This document shows, in pieces, positions 10,443 to 21,833 of a stretch of DNA of 64,000 nt; the first letter of the stretch is position 1, and every line of letters begins with the position of its first letter. The notes beneath the pieces are model-generated. The model was not told where the DNA came from. It ran no database searches and saw only the letters and a list, made by a program, of their open reading frames with translations. The position numbers were made by a program, and so were the translations under genes. The stretch spans positions 18,382,577-18,446,576 of the forward strand of contig OY744615.1 in assembly GCA_963556255.1 (NCBI GenBank), given 5' to 3'. The stretch is from Allolobophora icterica (lineage: Eukaryota > Annelida > Clitellata > Crassiclitellata > Lumbricidae).

Positions 10443-12932
10443 AGCGCAATTATAGATTGCTACATTCCTGCCACGTATTTTGTCATAGGCATACCGCTTA
10501 AACTTTCTCTTTAGTCCGCAGTGATCCTAGAACGGTTCCCTGCATTTATTCAGCAGGTCAAAAGTCTTCATGCTTTAAAAAGCAATTGAAAGCTATTCAC
10601 TGTGTAACTTTTAATACTTGCGCTGACCACTGACATTGTCAAGCACCTTATAAGCTGCTTGCTACTGATGATGCATGATAAATTGCCGTCAGTACAGTCA
10701 CAATTATAAAAGTCGGCAGTTGACGTTTTAAAAAGGAAGGGGAATGGATGAATGGTAGCACTCTTGCTCGAAGAACACAAGGTTTGATAGCCGCAAGATC
10801 CTTATAGGTCGACTCAGCCTTCCACTTCCTAGGGAGCAGCTGTAAAATCAGTGGACGCCTAACAGGCTGCCAAAGATGTGTGTTGTACAAGATCTTGATA
10901 ATTGTACTGTCATATGTTTCAATATTACTTCATGCGGCTTGTCAGTGAGCTTGTCAATAACACGAATATTATTATTGTAACACGAATATTATTATTTGTT
11001 ATGAAAGGACATTTTGTTGTTCTCCGCTTATCTCAGTTTACCATTCAACAATATAGACCTATAACCTGACATGTAGCCCTATTTACCTGCTCATTTATCT
11101 GTTTGAACGTCTCTAAAACCTTCTAGTGACACCTGGTGAAGTGCGTGGGAATTATATATGTAGGCCTATGGTGTTTGTGTCCCGGGGATAAGCGGGAATG
11201 AATTAGTCAGTTTGCAACTAAAACAGCCACTAAGAATGGCTCAGTTGCAGTTCTATTATAACGCCGCAAACGATGTATATTATTCATTAGAACTACCACG
11301 AAACTCATTCGCTTACCGAATTATGTCAAAGCTGAATTATCGCCCAATACGTTTTGACAGACTAAAGCGACAAAATGGCGTCTTTTGCAGCTCACGGCAA
11401 GCGGAAATCATTCCCATGAGATGAGTGCGCCACTGTCAAGAGCCTCGCTGTAAATTAAAACCGTTCGAGTGACTGGAGAGATGTACGTCATTATTTTAAA
11501 GCGATCAAATTAAGTGTGACCCTGAGCGAAGGCGTGCCCTCCCTGTGGGCTTTTAATTGGCTCATTAACCGTTTCCTGTAATAGTTATTTCTGCTATAAT
11601 TATTCTGCTTCATCGAGGTGTGCGTCTGAATGAAAGTAAGGGATGACTAAGGCCTTTGTGCTGTTGATGGGCTCAGTGGGATTCGCCAGGCAGCGGAATT
11701 GACCGCTGTCGTTTAAAGACGACTATTAGTGGAGATTAATCAGAATAAGACAAGTCTCCAGCAAGATATCTTTGTGTTCTCCTCTGTCGTCGTCATCATC
11801 GTCGTCGTCGTCGACCCAATCGTTGTCATCATTTTTGTAAAAGGAAACACAAACACAGGAAGTGCTGAAAAGGACTTGCGTTTGGATTCGATCAGCGCCA
11901 ACGCTCAGCAGTGTATTGCAAAAACGATATATATATACTCAAGCGTATGATATTTAGTAAATGAATTAATACAAGAGCTGTAGAGTGTTTCTTGTTCTGA
12001 CGAGTTAGAGGCAGGGTAAGAATTGTCGGGTGTGACTTTAGGCAAGGTGGGAATTGTTGGGGGTTCAACCTCCTAGTTTTTCTTAGTTTCTTAGTCTTCA
12101 CTGCACACCCCAGGGTGTCGTTTTCAACCCGTCAGTTGTGCGAGTGTGATTTCGGATTATTTGACTCTGAGTTTCTGACAAAGAGAAGATATTTCCATGT
12201 TGTATGACTTGTATCATGTATGATAATGATTTATTGTGAGATTTGTGAACATGTGAATTGTATACGAATAAATTTGGTGATGTCATCACTGTAAGGAGTT
12301 TAAGCTTTTTATTGCATTTTTTAATTTTCTCAGTTTGCAAAATAGGCCTAGGGATAAAGTATTCAACTCAACATGGATCAAACTCATCAAAGTCTAACCC
12401 CCAAGTTTTTTTCTACAATTCTCACACTGGTTAGAGACATCATCCTTCGGTTGCCAGATTTATACACAAAAGTTCCATCTACAGCAACAAAGAATTTCTG
12501 CTACAGTAGAATTCAAATCTCAAGGGCAGCGGGGAAGAGAATATATTGCAGGTTTTCGCTCGTTTTCACTCGGCGATGCGATGGACCAAAGAAACACACA
12601 ACTATCATATTTTTTCTTATCGACTCTAACCTCTTTTAATCAAAGCCAATCGCGCAGAAATCCAATCTCTTTCTAACTGATGAGTTATGTAAGGCGAGTA
12701 TGTAATCCACTGGTTCTAATAGATGGTTCTCTGCAATCTGAGTCGCACAGCTGTGTATCCAATTGTGAAAGGTCGTTCAAGTCACAGGGGAACCATGCAC
12801 ACATACACGGCAGTGTGCACACACTGATACGTGTGGACATGTTAAAACACACAAATACACAGATACGCAGGCATAGACCGACACTTTCACACAGACACAA
12901 TGTAGGCCTATACAGAAAAAGTAGGCCAATAC

Positions 12933-13111
12933 CAGGCACGTAACTAGGATTTTTCGTTTGGGGGGGCTTAAACCTTGAACATGGCAACATTTATACAGTG
13001 TTCATACGAATTTTAGCCGTAAGCATACAACGGCTTGACTTGTTTGGGGGGGCTTCAACTTCGTTTGGGGGGGCTTAAGCCCCCCCAAGCCCAACACTAG
13101 TTACGTCCCTG
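12933..13111. mobile_element. Short hAT-type MITE (179 bp)
   Basis: Inverted ends CAGGCACGTAACTAG and CTAGTTACGTCCCTG, with a perfect 8-bp duplication GCCAATAC at 12925-12932 and 13112-13119. Subterminal GTTTGGGGGGGCTT words occur three times. No coding capacity. Confidence 0.92.
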
Positions 13112-13438
13112 GCCAATACACTGCACTGACCTGCGTTGCGGGTTAATTTATCGGACAGCTTCATTTTCTACGTCTGGACAGAGATAGTTAATTACCTGTG
13201 TTCGTGAAGTCGACTCCATAATAACCTAGTTCGTCTCCCGTAACAAAAGCCCGATTCCGACAATTCACAAGCGATAGATACAGTCTCTGACAGATGCAAA
13301 TAAAAACTATTTACTTAGATTCGTCGTCTTATGTGGCAAATTAATCAACAGCTTCTCTTACCTACAACGAAAATGACGCCGACGTCACGACAAAGATGTT
13401 TTGAGCATTGAAACTTTCAAGGACCATTTATACATGTA

Positions 13439-13876
13439 GAGGGCACTGACGTCATAGAAGGCACTGACGCCATAGAGGGCACGACATTATATAGGGCACT
13501 GACGTCATAAAGGGTACTTACGCCAAAGAGGGCACTGACGCCATATAGGGCACTGACGTCATAAAGGGCGTGGGGCGTGGTGGCTCAGTGGTAAGTTCGG
13601 CGCCTTGTGACCGGAGGGTTGCAGGTTCGAATCCCACTCTAGCCGCTGCGTACGGACCTTGGGCAAGTTCTTCACTCGCAATTGCTCGTGTCGCTTCGGC
13701 GTGAAAATTCCGGCACAGTATCAAATGCTGTAGTCGGGAGCGCCTCTGAGTAGTAGTTGACTTCGAGAGGCGCTATAGAAATATCCGGAATAAATAAATA
13801 AATAATAAATAAATAAAAGGGCACTTACGTCATAAAGTGCACTGAGGTCGTAGAGGCACTGGCACCTAAAGAAAAA
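13439..13876 (+). repeat. 18-bp minisatellite containing CRE octamers
   Basis: About ten units of GGCACTGACGYCATARAG, interrupted by a SINE at 13572-13818 (seven units before it, three after). Three units hold a perfect TGACGTCA (13447-13454, 13500-13507, 13554-13561). Others carry one-base variants (TGACGCCA, TTACGTCA). It is in the large intron of the D2-like receptor gene. Function is unknown; the octamer matches the CREB/ATF binding consensus. Confidence 0.85.
13572..13818 (+). mobile_element. tRNA-derived SINE with (AAAT)n tail
   Basis: A tRNA-like head carries an A box (TGGCTCAGTGG, 13581-13591) and a B box (GGTTCGAATCC, 13624-13634). It is followed by a body with CCTTGGGCAAGTTCTTCAC, a GAGGCGCTATAGAAAT segment and an AAATA-rich tail. 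There is no proper acceptor stem closing the tRNA, so it is a SINE and not a tRNA gene. It sits inside the 18-bp minisatellite. Confidence 0.85.
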
Positions 13877-13966
13877 AAGGAAATGACGCGCGATTTGTCT
13901 CAGAAATATTTCAGTCAACATTTCAACAGGTTTCTTGCTGTTTCGAGTAACAATGCCTGGGGCTGT

Positions 13967-14123
13967 CGTATTCGTATTCGTAATTTCGAAACTTCGAAAG
14001 CGCCACTCGCCAGCCTATTCACGAGCGCTGGACAATAATGGGTGAGCGGCTTGAGGCAGATTCGAACCTGCGATTCTCCGGTTACAAGGCACAGAACATA
14101 CCGCTACACCACCCCATTATCCC
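13967..14123 (-). mobile_element. tRNA-derived SINE with LINE-like 3' tail
   Basis: On the - strand an A box (complement of 14097-14108) and a B box (GGTTCGAATC, complement of 14059-14068) form a tRNA-like head. The 3' part contains AGCGCTCGTGAATAGGCTGG, CGAGTGGCGCTTT and a terminal CGAATA hexamer repeat. That 3' part is shared with the 3' end of the LINE at 40503-41160, which suggests mobilisation by it. Confidence 0.78.
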
Positions 14124-14856
14124 AATCTCTACTGTATCTACGAGGTTTGTAAATGTAATGCAGTTAGACAATCTTTATAGTATGGCAGGTATAATATTGT
14201 TTCACCACGTTAGCTGTCACTGCCTATGCTAAGAGTATGCTAAGAGTTGGAGAGTTTCAATGGGTTTTTTGAAAATATAACCAGATTCCGGAAGGCTTCC
14301 ACGCACTCATCCCAGCTATGCTAATGGACCGATCACGCGTTTTCTGTCTTGACAAGTGCTAATAGCATTATTATTAATTTAAGAAAACTCTACTGTATCT
14401 ACGAGGTTACAAAGAGACACTAATGATGCATGACACGACATAGATATCTCAGAAGCGGACAAAAATTCCGAGTCAACATTTTAATGAGATTCGCTTAACT
14501 AGAAATAGAACATGCGCCTAGCAGCAGTTTATTCATCCCGCTCAATTATATCTGGGAGGTTGACCAAAGTAGCTAAGCCTTTCTGTTGGGCCAACTTGAC
14601 TGTGATATCAGCCAGAATAGGCTGATGCTTAAATCTACGTTTTCTCATTGTGTACTCCTTCACCGCACAACAAAGCAAATCTGTCACGCTGAGGAAGAAC
14701 TAGCTTTCGTTGCTTATCGACCAAAGTTTGTCTCTCCATCTCAAAAGACCGATCTACTGGTTGTTGACCTGATTACGGTCTTACTTTGATGCTTTGAGCA
14801 TTAGGCATCTGCGTTACAGAAGTTACAAATTAATAAGTAAATAACATCTTATAACA

Positions 14857-14938
14857 TCTGCTTGTTCACCAGAGTGCTGTTTGGCAGCTGGTTTTATTAA
14901 AGAATATACTTACTTACTTACTTACTTACTTTACTTTA
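14857..14938 (+). mobile_element. LINE/SINE 3' end with (ACTT)n tail
   Basis: GTTCACCAGAGTGCTGTTTG and a short linker lead into an ACTT tetramer tail. The same end occurs at 31120-31195. Only the 3' end is recognisable. Confidence 0.6.
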
Positions 14939-15239
14939 TCAATATCGATGGCTCTGGTTTATGGCGACGCAAATGGGTCCCACTGGTAAACATGGCGTCA
15001 TAAGCATAGACGAAGACTCGGAGGGGGGCAGCCGGGGCACGTGCCCACCCCAATAATCGAGATGGACTGTACACCCAATGCATAAAGTGTAGAATGAATA
15101 ACCACATCCCTCATATTTTGGACAAGTTTACGCCAGTGGTCATAAGTACTTCTTACTGTACATTACCCTAAACGTAATTTTACATTACAATAATTGTATC
15201 TGACATATTGCTCTTCTTCCAAAGCCCAGAAGTACACAC

Positions 15240-15392
15240 TAGACCAGCGCATCTATTGCGTTGATCGTCTGGGCGTGAAGAACTTGCTCAAGGTCCCTGT
15301 AAACAAAGCAATGTCCTAGAGGAAGGTTCGAACCCGTACTTGCCAGTCGTAGCGCTATAAGCCGCGCGCTCTCACCAATCGACTACCATACC
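15240..15392 (-). mobile_element. tRNA-derived SINE
   Basis: On the - strand there is an A-box-like segment (complement of about 15368-15387) and a perfect palindromic B box GGTTCGAACC (15325-15334). These are followed by a body with CCTTGAGCAAGTTCTTCAC, which resembles the body of the SINE at 13572. No tRNA fold with an acceptor stem was seen. Confidence 0.65.
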
Positions 15393-15717
15393 TACACATG
15401 CAATATTAACGCTGATCAGTTGACTATTCGGTCAGCATATCCGTTACAAAATTGTTTTATTGTCCTGTAGACTTTACCCAGAGCTAACGAATTGGCCTAT
15501 TATTGGTATACACATAATTTTATACGACTTTTAGGCCTTTGTCAGATTCGCAATAAACATTAGCAATTCAATGAACCGTCATTCGAAATAACATTTCACT
15601 GCTTATTTTAATTCGCTGAGTTTCTTGCCCAAACGTGATGTGGTAGTATTTCAAACAGACAGAACGATGGTGCTGGAAACTTTTATTAGTATTGCTGTTG
15701 TATTGTTCTTATATTTA

Positions 15718-15960
15718 TAATGATGATGCTGATGTTGTTGCTGCTGCTGATGCTGTTGCTGCTGCTGCTGGTGATGATGATGACGACGACGACGACATTA
15801 ACAATGTTGGGGCGTATGGTCATTATTTATTGCTTTTATAGTTGTTGCAATGATGGCGATGATGATGATGATGATGATGATGATTAAGAAAGATGATGAT
15901 GATGATGATGATGATGAGGATGATAATGATGATAGTAACAGATGCTTATGATGATGACGA
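15718..15960 (+). repeat. (GAT)n/(GCT)n microsatellite before the second receptor exon
   Basis: GAT, GCT and GAC trinucleotide tracts run up to within about 10 bases of the acceptor at 15967. They supply the artificial Met-rich start of the open frame that runs on into the exon. Confidence 0.92.
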
Positions 15961-15966
15961 CTATAG

Positions 15967-16976
15967 GTTTACGGCCGTGACACGACCGATAAACTACGCC
16001 AAGCACAAGAATTCTCGGCGTGTCTACGCGATGCTTGCCTTGCCGTGGCTCGTGTCTCTGGCAATCTCATCTCCGATCGCCCTCGGTCTCAACTACACCG
16101 ACAAGCGAGCAGAGACGCCCAACGTCTGCACCTTCTACAATTCAGACTTCCTCATCTACTCCTCCATGGCCTCGTTCTACATCCCCTGCCTCGTCATGAC
16201 CGGCCTCTACTGGCGCATCTACCTGGCCATCAGGCGGCGAACCCGCAACGCTGGCCTGCGCCATCAGCACAACCAGACCAGGACGAAACCTTCCGGTGTT
16301 CGATCTCTGCGAAGACTCTTCCACTCAAAGCCTCAGACAATTGTCCATGACGCTCCAACCGGTGTCTCTGTGAGCGGAGGAGAAACACTCCGGGCCCACG
16401 ACCGCCTCGTCCGATTTGGCATCTCGGAAATATCAGCTAGCTTTGCCGACGTGTCCCCAGACCCGGATGTGGTCGACTCCAGCTTACAGAGAGACCTTGC
16501 ACCAGATGACCCAGACGAATGGCCTTTCCAGCCGGCTCTGGAAAACGACACCGGACCATGGACGGGCTCACTACCGTGCGACGACGGTAACCACTCCCTT
16601 CAGACCACGGCCCATCCCGTCCCTGTAAACAACGGAATCGTACTAAAACCCGAAAGCCACCATGGCTTCCTCTTCAAGTGCCCTCAATCGCAGCGCTCCT
16701 TCTGTGTTACTCCATCGGAAGTTACTTCGCGTGAGAATGCAACTGTCTGCGCCAGTTCCGCAGAAAATGAACTTCCGACGACCGCGGAGGACAAGTGGGC
16801 GGAGCTTCCCGAAGCGATGACTCGTAGGTCGTCCAATCATCTTAAAGTGGAGCAGGTCACGAGGTTCAACTTTAACCTGCACCGTCGGCACACGGCACCG
16901 CCGTTCGGTGTGAAAGGGAACAGAAGGGCAGCCAAGCGAGAACGAAAGGCGACCAAGACCCTTGCCGTCGTACTCG
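15967..16976 (+). CDS. D2-like dopamine receptor, TM4-TM5-ICL3 exon
   Basis: The 1010-nt exon continues from Asp-Arg with Phe-Thr-Ala-Val-Thr-Arg-Pro (ICL2), TM4 (Trp-Leu-Val-Ser-Leu), ECL2 with a Cys that would pair with the TM3 Cys, and TM5 with the catechol-binding serine cluster Tyr-Ser-Ser-Met-Ala-Ser-Phe-Tyr. A long third intracellular loop of roughly 225 residues follows; this is typical of Gi/o-coupled D2-like receptors. The exon ends in Lys-Ala-Thr-Lys-Thr-Leu-Ala-Val-Val-Leu-Gly at the start of TM6, splitting the Gly codon (phase 1). The donor is GTATGT at 16977. The ICL3 has an RRRTR stretch after TM5 and is rich in Ser, Thr and Pro. I start the exon at the acceptor TATAG and reject the upstream Met run, which is microsatellite. 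The exon is GC-richer than its surroundings. Confidence 0.93.
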
Positions 16977-18430
16977 GTATGTTTCTTCTTCTCTTGGTCG
17001 CTCACGATGTCTGTATGTCTGTCTGTCTGTCTCTGTCTGTCTCTGTCTGCCTGTCTCTGTCTATCTCTGTTTGTCTTTCCGACTCTGTCTGTCTGTCTGT
17101 CTGTCTATTTCTGTTTGTCTGTCTGTCTCTGTCTGTCTCTATCTGTCTAAAACAAATCTGTCTGTCTCTATCTGACTGTCTGTCTGTCTGTGTGTCTCTG
17201 TATATCTCTCGATCTCTCTTGTATAGTGTGACATTCAATTTGTCAACGGTCGAATCAGTACATTCCTGGCGAATAACGATTTTTTTCTGGGAAAATAATT
17301 ATGAATGAAAACGTTTTATAAAGCGACCGTATGATCCTTTTGGAGTGAGATCCTTCACCATGCCGCTGTCCGTTTGAATAGAAATGGATTGATTTGAACT
17401 CGTCAATGCTTTGCTGTATTCGTGGCTCGTTTATAGACGATGGTTTCTTCCATTTCAACAACTCAAAACTTACCTTCGGATGAAAAGTCTGACAAATGTT
17501 CGACTTTTACAATCAACCGTTACCTGTTTTATGGATGACGAAACTGTTCCTTCTCCAGATTAATGCGAATAGATCACCGCTCACAGTTCGCCACTGTTCC
17601 ATGGCGAGAAGGCGCAGACACTTTCGCACCGTGTCTGCGTCTAACTGAAGTGTGTGTTAAAACAAACTTTAAGGCTGTATTGGAAAAAATTTAGGTAGGC
17701 CTATGCCCTCCATCATTACCCTCCTCTTCCTTGCGAACGTCCTTAATGGATGACCATATAGGCATCAGCTTATTCATGAGCACCACGTCAAGTCCGAGGG
17801 GTTAAAAATGTAAACGTATACCGGTAGTGTTCTATTAGCGAACGTATGGCTCAGAACCTCCTCATTTTTCCTTGAATCAACTGGGTGAGATCCTTCACCA
17901 TCGCTGCCCGTACCAGTCCTTTTAATAATAAGTAATTCACCATCGCATGCCATCGGTGTGCGAACCGTCAACCGCGCTCACAGATGCGCATAGGGCGTGC
18001 GTTCTAGCAATGGTGATGTAGAATAGATAACCAGGCCACCTCATAAACATGGAGTCCTTTGTTAAACAATTTAAATTTTATATATTCATACAAATCATTT
18101 ACACACATACACACACGCACACGTGTACGTTATAATAAAAATTCAGATGTCTGAATGTCTTAAAGGAAGGGACGTGGATTTGGCTCGCTTCATGTACTTT
18201 TAATTATACAGCCATTCTTAATTGGATTTTATTATTATTACAAACATTTTTAACGCGCGCAAAGTCACATAGAAATGCGAATCTGAGGCGCGGAAAATAC
18301 GTTTGATATTAAATTTTTTATACAGTTCATGACTGAGCAATTATCTTTCTCGTGATAGTATTTCTGCCAGGTGTTCATCCCTTCTTAGTTTTAATTCACA
18401 ATCTAGTTTCATAATCGTTTCTCTCTGCAG
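16977..18430 (+). other. Intron between the ICL3 and TM6-TM7 exons
   Basis: Canonical GTATGT donor and CTCTCTGCAG acceptor; phases match (1 and 1). It begins with a CTGT microsatellite. Two direct copies of a roughly 25-bp segment starting GTGAGATCCTTCACCAT lie at about 17345 and 17883. No other feature was recognised. Confidence 0.88.
17010..17218 (+). repeat. (CTGT)n/(CTCTGT)n microsatellite
   Basis: Pyrimidine-rich tetramer and hexamer tract starting about 35 nt after the splice donor. Reading through it gives spurious Ser-Val-Cys-Leu repeats fused to the receptor frame. Confidence 0.95.
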
Positions 18431-18693
18431 GTGTGTTCCTGCTCTGTTGGATGCCTTTCTTCACAGTCAACATAATCAACGCCATCTGCCTTCGCTATGA
18501 CTTAACGGCTCTGCAGGAGAATCGCATTTGTCAGATCGATCCGTGGCTTCTCTCATTCCTTGTCTGGTTGGGATACATCAACAGCTTCCTCAACCCCATC
18601 ATCTACACCATCTTCAACGCCGAGTTCAGACGCGCCTTCAGAAAGATATTGCGCAAACTGCTCAACAGACTCAGCTGTCTGCGACTGAAGTGA
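18431..18693 (+). CDS. D2-like dopamine receptor, TM6-TM7 and C-tail exon (last)
   Basis: The terminal coding exon completes the split Gly codon and reads [10 protein letters not shown] (TM6, the CWxPFF toggle-switch motif). After a third extracellular loop with one Cys comes Trp-Leu-Gly-Tyr-Ile-Asn-Ser, then Asn-Pro-Ile-Ile-Tyr (TM7 NPxxY) and Phe-Asn-Ala-Glu-Phe-Arg-Arg-Ala-Phe. The tail is short and ends Leu-Ser-Cys-Leu-Arg-Leu-Lys with a Cys that could be palmitoylated. A short C-tail with a long ICL3 is the usual D2-like layout. Stop TGA at 18691-18693. Expected to signal through Gi/o to lower cAMP; this is family knowledge, not seen here. Confidence 0.95.
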
Positions 18694-20049
18694 CTCTCAG
18701 GAAGGAACACGTACAGCGATGACGACTCCTAATGCGAAGCAGCGAGAGTTTAGTAGGTCGGCTCCTTGACATCTCGAACTTCGACCGGGGTTCTCAAAGG
18801 AATTATGGTTTTATTACGATCTCACTTGAAGTGACCAACGACAGCGCATTATGTTAATGCTGCTATTAAATTATATTGGATTCCGATTACGCAATGCGCT
18901 TCTGCTAATTAAAGGCGCACTAACAATTTTATTAGCCTGTCCAGGATGAAATCTTTTTCTGTCAGAGACCCGGACCCAGATGCTTGATCTGATTTTTCGC
19001 TATCAATTTATTCGCATCGTGATAGTGGCGTGAAATTACAATTCTGTTATTAATAGCATGCAGTCATGTCATGCATAAGTAATAACATCTCTGCTTTACT
19101 TTTCCCCCATAAGTCGTTGTTCTTCCCACATTGTAGGCCCTATGTCGTAGCGACCTCGTAGCCTTTTTACGTAGCGTCCGTGTTTCGAATCCAGTTCCAA
19201 GTATGGATTTCGTTTAATATTTCGTTTGCCGCAATGGATTCCGCATTTTATTTCATAGCTAAACTATATAGTATCCGTCTGTTTGCCGAGGGAACGTTCA
19301 GTGTTGCGTATCGTTTCTTGCAGGTCTTTCATCGGCGTCGGCCGGCAAAGAGGTCGTCAGCCATCTCCACAACGCATAGGAAGATTGCGCCCAACAGATT
19401 AGCCCTCTCTCGTCTCTATTTGCGTTCCGTGCACTTGAATGTACAGTGCGACTTTCAACGTATTATTTGCGATGCCATTTGCCAAGTAAACCGACCAACT
19501 TGTTGTTTATTTTCTTCTTAAACAGCCTCTTTGAAAGGAGACATCTGTAACTCGATCTCTTCAGACGTCGAGGTTCAGAGGAAGTTGCTCAATATAGCAT
19601 TTCTTTATTATATAAGCCGCAATTGCTTAATGCCCTTAGTATTCTGTCCATCGTTGAAGCGTATACGCTTATGCTAAGGATCCTGAGACAACGACCGGTG
19701 GTACGTATTTGCTCCATTTGTAAGTAGAAGCACGTAAGTCCACTCGACAAAACCCATCACAGCCTTGACAGTCCAATGGAAAAGATCAGTTTCGGAAATG
19801 GGTCAACAGAAAAGACCAGTTTTCACTGGAAAAGACCGGTCCTAGGAAAGGGTCCACTGAAATAGACATTTGCAGGTTAAGGTCTGCCGAAGAGGTTCAT
19901 AGGACATTGGACAAGACAAGTCTTAGGAATTGGTTACTTGGAAGCTATTCGAAAGAGACGGCTGCAGGTAAAGTGTGCAAATACATGTATGGTTATTACG
20001 TAAACTGTAGCCATGGTGGCACATGGCTGCTAAAATTGGAGAAAACCTG
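18694..20049 (+). other. Receptor 3' flank and intergenic gap
   Basis: Presumed 3' UTR followed by intergenic DNA. ATTAAA at 18908-18913 is a possible polyadenylation signal, weakly supported. From about 19770 to 19930 there are degenerate repeats of AAAAGACCRGT. No gene is seen; the frame at 19180-19521 has no recognisable motif. Confidence 0.4.
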
Positions 20050-20639
20050 AACCAGATGAAGGTGACCTGCAATGACAGCCATCTAACGGAAGGAGTTAAT
20101 GGTCACGTGTTCCATTGAGCAAACGCACATGTTCATCGTGTCACGTGACTTTGCAAAGGTGGTATTGAGATGAAGAACATCTATCGCATAATAGATAGCC
20201 TAGAAAGGCCCTAGATGTCACTTAAAATAACAAACCTGCAGGTATGCAATGCCGACTAATTAGAATATTGTATATTCTAACACAGAATTAGAGTCAACAT
20301 AGACATTAAATCAAAACACTTAGGCTATATTCTGTATTTATTCACATAAGATCAGAACAAGGCTTTGCTTCATAATTTTTAAAGCAAGAGGATCCCAATT
20401 TAAGGATTCCTAAACGCCTATGTGTGTCTGTCTGTTCCGCTCATTCGTTTATGTTATATCGTTCTAAACTTAAAACTTACCACTTTCAAATTACATATCC
20501 ATCACAGGTGCTTGCTGTAGTAGCTCCCACGATAGGGAACGACCTTCCCCCTACTCAAGGCCAAAATGATGACTGGCTTTCCCTCATCGGTCTCGCATTC
20601 CCTAAAGACATCCCCGGGGCTTCTGTGCTTCATAAATTT

Positions 20640-20698
20640 CTAGATACGGTAGACTGCCTCACTGCATGTCTAGATACGATAGACTGCCTCACTGTCTA
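20640..20698 (+). repeat. Two tandem copies of a 28-bp sequence
   Basis: TCTAGATACGRTAGACTGCC followed by TCACTG is repeated twice. The surrounding 20410-20990 block is absent from sister units and is probably an inserted element. A frame just before the repeat has a faint LINE C-terminus look (Ala-Pro-Thr-Ile-Gly-Asn-Asp-Leu-Pro). Confidence 0.5.
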
Positions 20699-21833
20699 GC
20701 GGGCTGAACTGCTGGACATTGACGTGATTATGGCTTGGATTTGATGTGCCATCGATTGATGCCCTGTGCATTAGAGACTGCCGCGATGGAAGATACTAAA
20801 TAATTAATTAGATTTATTTTTTTCCTGTCTAGACATTTCCAGATTATGGATCTTCATTGGGCCCCATTACGCTGATTCAATTGTATCGATCGGCTAGTCC
20901 ACTAGTTGCACTGTTCCTGATATTGCGATGTTCAATTGTTTAATCTAACTTCTAGAAGCTCGATACATACAGATACCAAATATAATCTGTCACTGGCTAC
21001 ATCTATTATTGTAGATAGAGTTTGCCTACAATGATAGATGTAAATAGAAGGCAAAAATCGTCTTCATTTCCTGAACGACTGCTTTGAATTGTCGAATAAT
21101 AGGGAAATATAGAAAATTAAGAGCAGTTATCAGCGTGGGTAGCTGGTCAGGTAGATAGAGACTCAGACACATAGGTTGCCAATTGATGTTATGGGTTCAT
21201 ACTTTTTACTGATGTGTTGGTTGACAGTTAGATTCAGGTTGTTTCAATTGAAAGCGTAATATTCAGGTTCTTTTACCAATGAAAACGCGTTTGCGTCATA
21301 AGAAATTAAAACGAAGACAACTGATTATCGGACTTACACCAAGAGGTAAAAACACGACTTTTATCATAGCCTACCTAACTAGACTTAACTGTGGTTTCAG
21401 TTGTTTTCCACTTGGTTGATCATATAAAGCACCGGTTATGAACCCGTGTATTGCGCCAAAAAGGCAGCAAACCAATCGGGTGGAAACAAAGGGAAATACA
21501 TACAGCATTAATTAGCAACCGTCACAGTTTAGCTCAAAGTGAATAAGTCAAGCAATGGCATTGCATCATGTTTCTTCACGAATACCAAGGCAAGGCAATC
21601 ACCAATATGGTAGTTATCTGAAAAGTATGTCTACAGCAGGCTATGCTATGAATAGCTACATTTTCAGAACAGATCAAGTGGATATCTGGTATGAGTATTC
21701 TAAAAAAATACTGTCGTTATTTTTAGAACATCTAGAAGGCTTGGTTATTAGCATACAACATCCAAAATATGTATTTTTGCACGATTAGGAAGCTTCTTTT
21801 TAGCTGTTGCATGTTGATATGGATGTTTTGGAC

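Noticed and set aside
13572..13660. tRNA gene (A and B boxes present)
   Set aside because: No closing acceptor stem; followed by SINE body and tail. The same holds for 14059-14108, 15325-15387 and 24646-24697.
13439..13876. CRISPR-like array
   Set aside because: Direct 18-bp repeats without unique spacers in a eukaryotic intron; it is a minisatellite.
15893..15966. Start of the receptor frame at a Met-rich run
   Set aside because: The run is GAT microsatellite; receptor homology begins exactly at the splice acceptor before 15967.
16643..17005. 120-codon antisense frame in the receptor exon
   Set aside because: Shadow of the coding exon on the other strand; no motif of its own.
16978..17308. 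Receptor frame continuing past TM6 start into Ser-Val-Cys-Leu repeats
   Set aside because: A GTATGT donor lies at 16977 and the true TM6 continues at 18431; the repeats are intronic CTGT microsatellite.
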